From the NCBI GenBank assembly GCA_047967505.1, contig CM106538.1: a stretch of 64,000 nucleotides of DNA; one strand, written 5' to 3'. Below are positions 11,883 to 21,960 of this stretch, piece after piece. The notes beneath the pieces are model-generated. The model did no database searches and was not told the origin of the DNA. It was given only the letters and a program-made list of their open reading frames with translations. The position numbers and the translations under genes were made by a program. Source of the stretch: Dipteris shenzhenensis. Its lineage: Eukaryota; Polypodiophyta; Polypodiopsida; Gleicheniales. Every line of letters starts with the position of its first letter. The first letter of the stretch is position 1.

Positions 11883-12577
11883 GTGCGTGCGTGGACAGCT
11901 GTTAAAAAACCTGGTACATCCAATGTGCCTCCTAGAAAGGCTGCTCATAAAAAGACCTCAAGTTCTTTTGAGCCCGGTTCTGAAAAGACATACTTGAAGA
12001 GCAAGAAAGCAGGAGGGACTGATCTGACTGTGATCTCGAACCCGATATTTCAGGTTTGGAGCGTAAAGGGACTGAAAAGATAGTTTTGAAGGGCAAGCAA
12101 GCAGGAGTGGCTGCTATGGCAGGATATACCAAACCAGAAAATGCAGATCGAGGGGCAAAGGGACTGATAAAGGCAAGCAAGCTGCTCATATTCCCTTCTC
12201 AAGAACTTCAGTGTGCTACAACAGAAAAAAAGGAGGAAGATTCAGATTTGTTTTGGAACAAAGGAAGATAGCATCGACAAAGGTGACTCTGAGACCATGG
12301 AGATCTTTAAAGAGGACAGCAGAAAAATAGATTAGAGGCTGATCTTGCAGCTCATGATGAGGACATGCTAGGAAACCTGGTTATTGAGCAAGTTGAGCTG
12401 CCTGCTCTTGGAGGTGAAGTCTATTTAGTAAATTATGTTAAGAAGCAGGTTGGAAAATGTGACAGCCAAACTTCAGCTTCAGTCACTATTAGTCCAGTGA
12501 GCAAAATAAAGAAAAAGAATGGTAAGAAAGAGAACCTTTTGGCTCTCGACTCTCTTAGATCAAACGGTTTGCATTGA
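11883..12577 (+). pseudogene. Unrecognised lysine-rich coding relic
   Basis: Three consecutive plus-strand open stretches (11883-12083, 12056-12271, 12365-12577) read like diverged exonic sequence rather than a transposon. They are rich in Lys, Ser and acidic residues. A phrase recurs with variation: SEKTYLKSKKAGG, then TEKIVLKGKQAG, then AKGLIKASKL, suggesting internal repeats. The last stretch contains EQVELPALGGEVYLVNYVKK and SPVSKIKKKNGKK. Frames change between stretches and stops intervene. I do not recognise the family. It could be a decayed nuclear-protein gene or chance low-complexity sequence. Confidence 0.25.
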
Positions 12578-13172
12578 TACGCCAAGCTTGATCTTGTATT
12601 ATTTCATTATCAATAAAGAGAAATCATTTTTTGCCTTGCACACAGAGAGAGAGATAGGAAGAGAGAGAGAGAGTTTATGTTCATTTGAGTAAGAAGTTTA
12701 AATATGGGTAAAGCATTAAAGAGTTGCAATGGGTGATCTTAATTGTATTGATTGAAGAGGCATTCATAAGCTCAAATGTGCAAGTATTGATTGTATTGAT
12801 TGAATTGGTTGAAGAGGCTCAAATGTGCAAGTGAATGAGCAGCCCTATAGATGATGATAACAAAGACCATGGGTGATGGAAGAAGTATCATGAGCAGTAG
12901 GTAGATTGGAAACAAACCACAATTAAAGAAAATATCCACATACAGTTTGTTAGCACATTGCAAAAATGCATGCTCTTCTACCATAAATTTTAACACGGGT
13001 ATATGCATGCATAGTCTTACAGTTTTCCAAAAAGGAACACACACCAAACAGCTCAACTAATAAGCATCACAACCATGCAAAATTTTGTATGTCTAGTATC
13101 ATCCCCACAGAACAGAGTGTAAGCCTCAAATAGAGTTAGAGAGATGCCAACATGTCAAAAGAATGGACCTAT
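12578..13172. other. No gene; short GA repeat near 12645-12674
   Basis: I see a (GA)n tract, a short repeated phrase (attgattgtattgattga and variants near 12745-12815) and no coding frame or RNA gene. Confidence 0.45.
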
Positions 13173-13516
13173 TGTTGAAATATCAAGCATACACCAGTTG
13201 GTTGATTCGTTAGGCGAGTTATGCAAACGCCACTGAGTTGGTAGATAGTCGGTGCGCAATAAAGCTGGGGTTATCTGCCAGCTGTGTATCAGTTGGATTG
13301 CATCCTTTGTAGATCAGATTTCATTGTGTATGTATCCCTTTAGTAAACCATGGTTAGGCATTTAACCATGATTGAATTGCAAACATGAGGATTGAATAAA
13401 AACCATGATTGTATTGTAAACATTATGATTGAGTTTAAAAAAACAAAAAAAGAGTGGGAATTACGTGCCTCTCTTTACAATTTGCAGCCCGCCACTCTGT
13501 GTTCTCTGTTTTAACA
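13173..13516 (+). repeat. Putative 5' LTR and damaged primer-binding site of element G
   Basis: The start TGTTGAAATATCAAGC resembles the LTR start of element C. A TG...CA unit ends at ttttaaca (13516). Directly after it comes gtatcagagtagg, a damaged form of the initiator tRNA-Met primer-binding site TGGTATCAGAGC. The length (344 bp) is close to the 298-311 bp LTRs of C. No second copy is present to confirm the boundaries. Confidence 0.45.
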
Positions 13517-14204
13517 GTATCAGAGTAGGCATAGGTTCCTACACCACTTCCATCTGACCTTCCACCATTGGTGGAGGTCCCATCCACAAGCTTGTGGACT
13601 TTTCTGTTTGTGAGTTGCAATTTCATCACAGTGAGAAAACCTTATGCATTTTTGAAGGCTTCAGCTTCTTTTCATCTCCAACATCACTGGAGATTTTGTG
13701 GTGCATCTGATTTAGTAGTATTTGTCCTTGGGCACTGAGGAGAGCCCCCCGGTTCCTCGAAAAGAATGCCTTCATATACACTCAATGAGAGTCTCTCCCT
13801 AACACAAGCATGAAACACAGGTTGCTCGCAATGGCCAATCTGCCTTGACTGTCAGTAAGACGGTAGTGTTTGACTGCTGTCCCATATCCAAATACTGCTG
13901 TCAAGTTACTCTCATATAATAAGATATTCGTCTAGACAATCTAACGTAAGTTGTACATAGAGAGTCGCCTTTCAAGAGGAGATCTGTGTACATAATGAGT
14001 CACCTTGCTTGCATCTGGACATTCGACTTGCTCAAGAGAGGAGCTGAGACAATAGCAGGCCTTAACATAGAGGCACAATCAGAAGACAAGCAGAAGGTGC
14101 ATCAATAATTGAAGACTAAACTACTTGGAAGCCATTCAAAGCCTGCTTGAGATATATGTTGGAAATAATTTACATTCATTACAACTAGACGTGGTGGAGT
14201 CTGT

Positions 14205-15303
14205 ATCCCTTATTATGGGAGAGAAACTTGAGAAACACTATCCAACGTGGAAGTTCTGCATTAAGAATTTCCTAAGAGAAAAGGCTGAAAGGTGAAGAAA
14301 CAAAAATAGCTGTGACACTATATCTCAATAGCTATTAGTGATTCAATGATTGCTCATCATCTCCAAAATGCTGAGACACCCAAGGATGCTTGGGATTCCC
14401 CGGCAAAGTTGTTTGATTCTTTGAATAAGGCCAGGAAGCTGCAGCTAAAGCAGCAACTGAATGAAGTACAGAAGGAATCAATCAATGTCAATGATTATAC
14501 ACTAAAAATCCCAGTCTTGACTGACTAGCTGGGTGGCAGAGGAGGATCTTATTTTGGCTACAATGCAAGGACTTGGTAAGCAATGTAAGCCATTCAAATC
14601 CTCCATTTCTGTAAGAGATACCTATCCCACCTTTCAAGAGCTAATTCTGCTTCTTGTCAATGACGAGATGAGGGTTGGATCTAGTTGTGAGGGTTGGATC
14701 TCGTTCTAGAGGAACTTAGGAACATGCCTATGTGGCAGGTAGGGAGAGAGGTACAGGCCATGGAGGTTGGTCAGTTTGGATAACAAGAGACCCACATGGC
14801 CAAAGTCAGTATGGCAAAGGCCAAGAGAATCACGAGGTTCAGCAGCATAGCCAGAATCCAGAGGCAGAGGGAGCTCTCGTGAAGAGAGAGCTACCAAAAT
14901 CAAGGACAAAGGCCTGGCTCATGCAACTATTATGGATCAGAGGTCACTGGGCCAAAGAATGATGCAAGAAGCAGAATGATATCAGATCAGGAAAGTTACC
15001 ACATTGAAAATTCGCATCACTGATCAGGGGAGATTTAGCAGGAGTGATCAGTTGTTTCTATGACACCTATCATGGATAGTATGGTACATGACTGCTCAAT
15101 AACTAGTACATAGATTCAAGAGTGTCCAATCATATGATGGCTCATGGGGAATGGTTCATTGCTTTTGAACCAGTTAAGTACCCTTCGTTTGTGTTTATCA
15201 GCAATGATACCGCCATATGATTACTCATATGGGAAATGTGCAAGTGAAACTCACATCAAAAGAAGTGAAGGTACTTGGTGATGTTTTGTATGTGCCTGCA
15301 GGA
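14205..15303 (+). pseudogene. Copia gag and protease remnant of element G
   Basis: The Gag N-terminus (EKLEKHYPTWKFCIKNFL, near 14224) parallels EKLDKNNFQAWKFRMTNFL of element C. Then ISDSMIAHHLQNAETPKDAW and ARKLQLKQQLNEVQ (14334-14520), EEDLILATMQGLGKQ and FQELILLL (14540-14670) follow. A frameshifted zinc knuckle (GHWAKE, stop, CKKQNDIRSGKL) lies near 14945-15000, and SNHMMAHGEWF with DVLYVP of the protease region near 15130-15300. Stops and frameshifts throughout make it non-functional. Gag would package the RNA and protease would mature the polyprotein in an intact relative. Confidence 0.75.
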
Positions 15304-15863
15304 TTTGGGCAAAACAGCGTTTCGTGCAGGCGTTTCGTCCTGTTTCGAAATGTTTCGTGGCGAAAACGTTTCATCGCATTTCATCAGGACAAAACGTTTT
15401 TTCATGTGACTATGCGTAAAAGCCTTGAACCCAATGAAAGCATATTGCTTTTAGCCAAATAGGTTGGTTTTTTTTCACAGAAAAAGGAAGCTTCTATTAA
15501 TGCTTGAAACCACCGTACGACTTAGCTACCAAATGGAGCAATGGAAGGTGAGTACAAGTGAAAATACTGATCGTCAGAAAATAACCAGCCTGTTTCTTTA
15601 AAACCCAACAAACTGCCTAGGGAATCTCCAGAACAGGGGCTAACAACCAGGGTGGGGTTTATACATTCAGGGTGGGGGTTTATACATCCAACGAATATCC
15701 TCCGCGGAAAGGGTGTAAAATTTAGCCAAATAGGTTGTAAGTAAATATTGCTTTTAGTGTGGTGCAGCCAAATAGGTTGCAAGGTGCAACCATCCTGAGT
15801 GTTCCCCTCACCTATCATATAATGTAAAGCACAAAAGAACTTGAGGAATAGAAATGTAGACAT
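15304..15863. other. No gene; short CGTTTCG and AGCCAAATAGGTTG repeats
   Basis: Just after element G breaks off, the motif cgtttcg/cgtttcat recurs about seven times within 15318-15400. The phrase agccaaataggttg occurs three times (about 15455, 15724 and 15767). A gggtgggg(g)tttataca phrase is repeated at 15650-15695. There is no coding sequence I can support. Part of this probably is the 3' region of the F-box gene on the minus strand. Confidence 0.5.
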
Positions 15864-17161
15864 CTATGGGAGAGGGAGGAGGTTGGGTTGGAACCCACAT
15901 ACAGAGAGGAAGGCGCCAGGAGACGGGGCGAGGAAGTGCCATTGAGAGAGAGCTATGTCATAGAGGAGGGGACTCCACGGGTCACGTTCCACAGTGGCGC
16001 AGTCATGGGCAGTCATAAGGATGAGATCTCCAACATTTGTGAAGTGGACGTCTTCTAGTTGGGTGAAGAATTCTTCTTTCCAGAGGTGGGGAGGGGTTCT
16101 GGCAATCTCCACCCATTTTGTTAGATGATCATTTCGTTGGAGCTTCCAAACCACAAACCCATGAAGGTCAGGAAATTCAGGCGCTGGCTCATCGCGATGC
16201 CAGATGGCTGCAACCAGAAGTAGTTCTTCCTTGTACGGAATGATGGTTGGATAAGTGATCTCATCACTCAACCTTGGTAGACCTGGTAGCCCCTCCATCT
16301 CACTCCATCTCCCCTCTCCAATCTCGAATTTAGTCACTGTCCCTTGCTCTTGTGAAATCCACATCATCTCATTGCCTTTCACTTCGCCCACATAGTTTTT
16401 ACCAGCCCACGCTGATCTCCATCCTGATCCCAGCAGCGAAGGACCATGTACCTTCCAGCATCCCGACCTGGAGTCGAAATTTCTACATGCGTGTCTGCCA
16501 GCATCACCACTACCCGATACCAATTGCTCATTGAATCGAAAGACATAGCCATGCAGTAGGGATGTCTGTATGTGGACGCTAGACCAGGGCACGGGGGAAG
16601 CACTTTCACGGAGCGGGTGAGCCAGTTCGACACCAGCACAGACGAGCACCTAAAATTTGTTAACATCCGGAGACCAGAACTATGTATCTCGTCGCCTTTG
16701 ACGATAATGCTGCAGGTGAGACCTCCCGCACTGCCCGAGCTGTAGAACCCCCTTGGGTATCCAAAGAGCTCGAGGAATTCAGCAGGGGGGCGAATCCATC
16801 TGTACCTCTTGGTGGAGTTATCCACCACAAGAATCTCGGCCGTTCTTCTAGGATCAAGATCAGGGGCCATCAAGAACCAAGTCTCAGGAGGAGCATGTTG
16901 CCAGTGCAACCGGGTAAAGCTAGGGGAGCGTAGAAGAGCATTCCAGGATTTGGAGACGGCGAGCAAGGGCAAGAGCTGGGAAATGGGTAAAAGTGCAAGC
17001 ACGGTTTCAAGAAGTTGGGTAGGCAATGGTATGGTGTGTCGGATGGCAAATTGAATGTGGCGAGCTTGTTTCTTCTTCTTCTCATCGTCGTCCTCCTCCG
17101 CCATCTCTTGTGTTGCTTCTCCGCCATAGCCTGTAACGTTCAATAAGTTGATGCAGGCCAC
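15864..17161 (-). pseudogene. F-box protein gene with a single frameshift
   Basis: F-box proteins bind Skp1 and select targets for SCF ubiquitin ligases. The minus-strand frame from 17161 (or the second Met at 17104) has an acidic and lysine-rich start, then the F-box at about residues 46-90: PLPTQLLETVLALLP, LLPLLAVSKSWNALL and SPSFTRL. It continues with ETWFLMAP, FYSSGSAGGL and SNWYRVVVMLADTHVEI. There the frame ends at an AAATTT run (16477-16482), and the next frame carries straight on with FDSRSGCWKVHGPSLL, WAGKNYVGEVKGNEMMW, WSEMEGLP and the stop at 15864. Together about 430 codons, close to the length of single-exon plant F-box/kelch-like proteins such as At5g15710. One missing T would explain the break. 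Because all the rest is clean, it could be a functional gene with a sequencing error or a very young pseudogene. No specific orthologue can be named. Confidence 0.8.
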
Positions 17162-17320
17162 ATTGAGTAGTGAACAAGGCTTTGAATCATCCTCTTGACT
17201 GCTTCTTACGTGTTAGACTGGTTATTCCCCATCAGTTTTAATCGTGGGATTCATTAGTAGCGGGAGCATCCATGGGCCATAAGGTAAAGCTTTGCGGGCC
17301 ATTAAGGTCAGTCATAGGAA

Positions 17321-17461
17321 AACAAGTGAGTACACGTACTCCTCACCACTCCCTTCAGATTGGTTCTTCAGAGGATAACAATTGTCAAGATGAATACATG
17401 ATTAATTTGCAACACCTGTGTTGGAAGCCCGTCTATGGGAAAGTTTGAATGATCTGGAAAC

Positions 17462-17514
<53 letters not shown>

Positions 17515-17652
17515 GTTCTTAAAAAAAGAAAGTGTGTGTGAGTGAGAGAGAGAAAGAACCAAAATAGAAGGGGGCCATGTGGCAACAAAGTGTGTGGGAC
17601 ACTTTTTAACAAAAATGTAACTAGAGCGTTGCCTGGAAGGCAGGGCTAACAA
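17321..17652 (+). repeat. Dispersed repeat R, copy 1 (copy 2 at 55009-55352), with GT/GA microsatellite
   Basis: A 330 bp unit running from aacaagtgagta to ggcagggctaacaa is repeated in the same orientation at 55009-55352 with scattered differences. Both copies contain the same (GT)n(GA)n microsatellite (17465-17515 here), then ttcttaaaaaaagaaagtgtgtgtgag and accaaaatagaagggggcca. No coding capacity. It may be a small non-autonomous transposon, but I cannot see convincing terminal repeats. Confidence 0.75.
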
Positions 17653-17775
17653 GGTGGAGTGTCCACTGAGGCCTTGCTTTGAGTAAAGGTATTTGTTTAC
17701 TTTTCTATATTTTTCTTTGATTCATGTACTTTTCTATATTTTTCTTCATGTTTATGTGTTTTTTAAAATTTTATT

Positions 17776-18085
17776 CGCATCCAACAACTAATCACCTTTG
17801 AAAAACAATGTAAGAAACAGTTGGTACAACTGATCAAATGCATGACCGAAGACATGCTTTCAAGTGGCTTCATATTTTCAATTTTTCTTCGCATCCAACA
17901 ACTAATCACCTTTGAAAAAAAATGTAAGAAACAGTTGGTACAACTGATCAAATGCATGACCGAAGACATGCTTTCAAGTGGCTTCATAGTTTCAAGTATC
18001 GAGGAGGAAATGCACGACCAAAGAATGTCTTCCAAGTGATCAAACGCATGACTGAATAAAGGCTTCCAAGTGGCTTCAAGACAAG
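17776..18085. repeat. Tandem repeat, 114 bp period, with degenerate extra units
   Basis: Copies at 17776-17889 and 17890 to about 17995 are nearly identical (cgcatccaacaactaatcac through gaccgaagacatgctttcaa). Two shorter, more diverged pieces of the same unit follow (near 18010-18038 and 18039-18082). Apparent open frames of 72 and 125 codons here arise only from the repetition. Confidence 0.85.
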
Positions 18086-19987
18086 GGCGATGTAGCTTTA
18101 ACACATTTTGAGCGTTCGCTCTAAGCAGATCATTCAACAAAGAAGGTACACCTTTCGAAGAAGTTTGAATGTACTATAAGGAGCACGGTTGAAAATATCA
18201 TGGAGACGATGAACGCAATGAAATCACATACAAAGAAAATAGATTTTCGTATACAATCTAATGATTCCAAAGGAAACAAGCACACAAATGAAAGAGCGAA
18301 TCACCTCCCACACATTCAGCCATGTCCATCTCGCAAGCAGTTCCCATCACAATCCAACAGCTTCCCTTCAAACTACAGATACTTCAAATCCTCACACACA
18401 GAAGCACAACACTGCAAATACTTGAAATCATCACACAGATACCGTTACACTACGGCCGTGTATCCTTTTCTAGGCAAACCACCATGACCAAAAAACACAA
18501 ATAGCATCTGCTATAACAGCTCAACCTTCTACCTAATTCTACAATTGACTTCATTTACTCACATTCATGCAACTGACCTTACCCTCTCCCCACAGATCGC
18601 ATGACACCATGACTAACTGGAAGGTCCTTTTCCTTTGCCCTTTGGCACCGGCATGCAACAATAGGAAGTTGCATGTCCAATTCCCTCAAGACCAAAAAAC
18701 TAGCACTTGAATAGATGTCGGCAATGAATGAAGACAAATTCAACTTCTTTACTGATTGGTCATGCCCAAATGACTCACACAATACCAAAAGATGGAGAAC
18801 CGCAGCGAAGCCTATCTCAAAAAGTGAGACGGATGGTATAATTGAAGCCTTGTAACAAAGGAAAGATCAAGCCTCACACCAAGGAAAGCTCAAACCTCGC
18901 AGCAGAGTAGACGTGAGAAGAGATGAAGCCTCTCAATAGAGCAAAAGAGAGGACTCGTAGCAGAGAAAAGATGAGCGGAGGTGAGATACAGAGAGAAAAC
19001 AAACATACACCCAAGCCCAAATAACACCCTAACAATGAACCCTAACCACCCTACTAACCATAACCTAACCCTAGTTCCTCCCTAGTTATTCCACTAACTT
19101 GGTCAACTTAACCAACAACAAACAAGAGTCCATGTATGCACAAAAGCATTGGCTTCACCTTATGAGGTTTATGAGGCTCTAGACATTAACCATCCGTTTG
19201 AAAGAAGTCCCTTAAAAATTCCTTGGTCTCTGTAGTTGCAAAGACACAATATTATTACAAAGATCATGCATTCCAGACAATAATATTCCATTTGAAAGAA
19301 TGCTTAAAAAATTTATTGAGCTCCCTAGTCATAACGACAAATGTCATGGTAAGTTCATGCACTTAAAAAAATGAACATTTTAATGCACTAGAAGCCAAGC
19401 AACTCAAATTTTCCCTTCAATGAGGCCTAGAAAAAAAGTTTGAACTTTGAACTAGCAAAGTTGACGCTATAGCTAGTCTTATTCCAAAATGGCTTGAGGA
19501 TTTTGTGCAACGAAGATGTTAAGGTAGAGTTGAAAATTAATGGATTTCTGCCATGGTTGCCTCTAATTAACCCAATTTGTGGCTTAAGAGTTGATGGGCA
19601 CCACTTTGATGTTGTGAATAGTATATTGATTCTTAATGCATCAGAAGAATATATTGCTCCTCAATGCATCAAAAGAATAAAATATTTCATTAGACGAGTC
19701 ATTATTCACATTGTTGCATGAATTGATTCAATGCATGCAAGAATTGGATGAAATTTCTTATAGCTGTGTCAAAGCAAAGTTCCTTACATTCACAACAAAC
19801 ACCCATTGCCAATGTACTTAGTATGTATTGCCTATTTTTAATTTTTCTTTTTCATTTGGCCTTGGGATTCTATTGCTTGTTCTTGGAGTAGTCGTGCCTT
19901 TCACTATACCCTGAACAATGGTAGGTCGTATTAAAATTAGAGTAGTAGTGAAGGCACCATCAACAAAGCACAAACACAATAAAAAAA
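18086..19987. other. No gene recognised; small degenerate tandem repeats
   Basis: No coding frame here has a recognisable domain. I see a weak tandem duplication of about 100 bp (units starting ccgtttgaaagaag at 19189 and ccatttgaaagaatg near 19289). A 28 bp double repeat lies at about 19623-19678 (atattgattcttaatgcatcagaagaat and its variant). An AACCCTAACC-like stretch near 19035-19075 is irregular and not telomeric. Confidence 0.4.
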
Positions 19988-20363
19988 TAGACAATAACGT
20001 CATATGATAATGCCAAAAAAGTAGAGTGCTCTAAGATTATGGCCTTTTAAATGGAAAATTAAATAATCTTATCATCACAATATCCCTTGTCGATCCTTAA
20101 CATTCATTCCTATATTTTAGAGTCCTTGGCATGTATTTATTAATTTATTCATTGCTCACTTGCTATACTTTAGAGTCCCATTTTTGGACCACATAGCTAC
20201 TACCTTATAACTGAGCTTGGATCCTACCGTTTAATGACATTTTGCTAAAGGAAAAAAGAGAATGAAAAAAATATGAACATGAGACACGAAACAAGGTCCA
20301 TCAGGACCCGATCCTCCTTGCAAATGTCAGGGTAGTGTTTTACTATTGCCTTGGTGATGTACA
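19988..20363 (+). repeat. Arm 2 of the dispersed inverted repeat (partner 3636-4020)
   Basis: Plus-strand homologue of the complement of 3636-4020. It ends ...gccttggtgatgtaca, and the copia LTR at 20364 starts immediately after. The last five bases GTACA equal the five bases found beyond the 3' LTR of element A on its own strand. Confidence 0.75.
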
Positions 20364-20604
20364 TGTTGGGGTAAAGGCCAATGGCCTAGTATATACCCCT
20401 TTGTACCATACATACATAATAAGAGCTTACCTTGATCTGGGTGAGTTAGCACCCATAATTTTCGATGTTCTCCTTTTCTTTGTTGCTCTCTGATAAGACC
20501 TCCTCTCCATCAATTGGTATCAGAGCTTGGTTGAGCGAAGCCAACAAAGAGACTGTAGCATTGCAGTGTTGCTGTGCCAAGAGCCTGAACTTGTTGCGTG
20601 GACG
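20364..20604 (+). mobile_element. 5' end of a copia element of the A/B family: LTR, primer-binding site, leader start
   Basis: The LTR occupies 20364-20512 (149 bp, TGTTGGGG to CCTCTCCATCA), in plus orientation. It is followed by TGGTATCAGAGC at 20515-20526, the initiator tRNA-Met primer-binding site, and about 80 bp that match the leader of element B next to its own primer-binding site. The match ends near 20604. This piece is the part that element A lacks, apart from roughly 100 bp, and both pieces are bordered by GTACA. I infer that they are two halves of one insertion separated by an inversion. Confidence 0.85.
20515..20526 (+). other. Retroviral-type primer-binding site (initiator tRNA-Met)
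   Basis: TGGTATCAGAGC, two bases after the LTR end, is complementary to the 3' end of plant initiator tRNA-Met, the usual primer of copia elements. The same site occurs in element B (39107-39118, minus strand). Confidence 0.9.
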
Positions 20605-21509
20605 GTAGAGGGCTTGGAGACTTCAAGGTTGACAAGATGTCATTGTCCACGTGCAAAGACTCTTCCAACTTCAATGTACGTGCATAGATTGCTCCAACTC
20701 CGACGGTACGTGACGGTTCTGGTACTCTGGATTTTGAAAGGGAGAGTGAGGATGGATTTCAAGTGGAGGACAAATTACGAGGGAGGAGGCATTTTGGGAA
20801 GCAAAGTGGGGAGCACAGTGCAGTGTTTATTGCGATGGTAGTGCTACCAGTTGTGCATTGGACCATGTGGCAGGAGGCATGGGCGTTGAACCCATGCATG
20901 TCCATGGATGGAGGCAGTCAATAGAGCGAGCGAAAAAAAGCAAGCAAGCCCAAAAAAGCGAGCGACAATTAGTTGAAGTGATTGGAAAATCAAGCAAGCA
21001 AAGAAAGAATCTAAGTTTTTTAATAAAATAATTGCTTGAAGTATAAAGTATTCAAAAGAGTGGTTATGTGTCACATTTCTTGAAATTGAGTAGTCTAAAG
21101 TTAAGGACTATTGTAACATGACCCCATTTGGGTTTGGCAATTATCCTGGGGGGTCACTCATAAACATGTAACATAGCACTTTTGTGCATTGAGGGGTATT
21201 TTTTAGTGGAGGGACTTACATGTTGTTTGTGTACATGAGGGGATTTATTTAATGTAATTTATATTTATAGATATTTTAAAATGTAAACACATACATGGGT
21301 TCAACCATTTACATGACAAAATGTAAATTGCAAGAATAGGGGTAATTTTTAATACGTGCTTGCTTGCACATGCTTTATGGGTTTATGAAGAGTGATCCCC
21401 TGAGTGCAATTAAAAGGTAGAGGATTTTAAATTTCGGTTTTTTTTTTGCCAAAATAGACAGTGTCTTCTTGCTCCCCATTATGGGAAACCTTGCTTTAAA
21501 CTTGGTGCA
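20605..21509. other. No gene recognised
   Basis: The frame at 20527-20841 overlaps the primer-binding site and leader of the copia fragment and matches nothing I know. A phrase of the type gagcgagcgaaaaaaagcaagc (20925-20965) recurs in complement at about 22400-22440, so this DNA may be the outer part of the inverted repeat described next. Confidence 0.4.
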
Positions 21510-21960
21510 AAAAATTGGACAAAATTTCACAAAATTCATATTCTGATGCACACAATTTTTTTAGATGGTGCAAAAAGGCATGATATTGATCTAAATCATG
21601 CCTTGTCATTTGATTTGATATGTAATGTTATGCCATTTATATTTGACAATAAAAAGATGTAGGGATGTTAAAAACTCATCTTTTGGGCCAAAAAAATCAT
21701 ATGTTGACATCTTGCAAAAATATAGGGATGTGAAAATGTCCTCTTTTGGGCCAAAACAGGGAGCGCGTTAACACGTTCCCTATTTTGGCCCAAAAGAGGA
21801 CATTTTCACATCCTTGTATCTTTTGATTTACAAGTCCAAATAGGGTCATGTTACATATCAAAATCAAATGGCAAGGCGTACTCTACATGATTATCATGTC
21901 TTTGTGCACCATCTAGTAAAATTTAATGCACCAAAATATGAATTTGTGGTTAATTTATTG
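21510..21960. repeat. Long inverted repeat (hairpin, foldback or MITE-like)
   Basis: The centre is a near-perfect hairpin. The arm 21726-21762 (ggatgtgaaaatgtcctctt, then ttgggccaaaa) pairs with 21777-21813, with a loop of about 14 bases between. Similarity of the arms continues outward with indels to about 21510 on the left and 21960 on the right (shared words such as aattcatatt, tagatggtgca and catgccttg). The left arm also carries a partial duplicate of the inner motif (21662-21695). No coding capacity. Such structures arise from foldback or MITE transposons and can yield double-stranded RNA. Confidence 0.8.

Larger units (their letters stand above)
13173..15303 (+). mobile_element. Decayed copia element G, related to element C
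   Basis: This is the plus-strand remains of a copia element: a putative 5' LTR (13173-13516), a damaged primer-binding site, a leader, then gag and the start of the protease region. Its Gag and nucleocapsid match element C segment by segment. Both LTRs also start almost alike (TGTTGAAATATCAAGC here, TGTTGAGATATCAAGC in C). The match to C stops near 15303, just after the DVLYVP motif that precedes integrase, so most of pol and the 3' LTR are lost. Confidence 0.65.

Noticed and set aside
19030-19080. AACCCTAACC-type stretch as a telomere remnant
   Set aside because: The units are irregular and do not form the plant repeat TTTAGGG/CCCTAAA in tandem.
20527-20841. 104-codon frame as a gene
   Set aside because: It begins inside the primer-binding site and leader of a copia element and has no recognisable domain.
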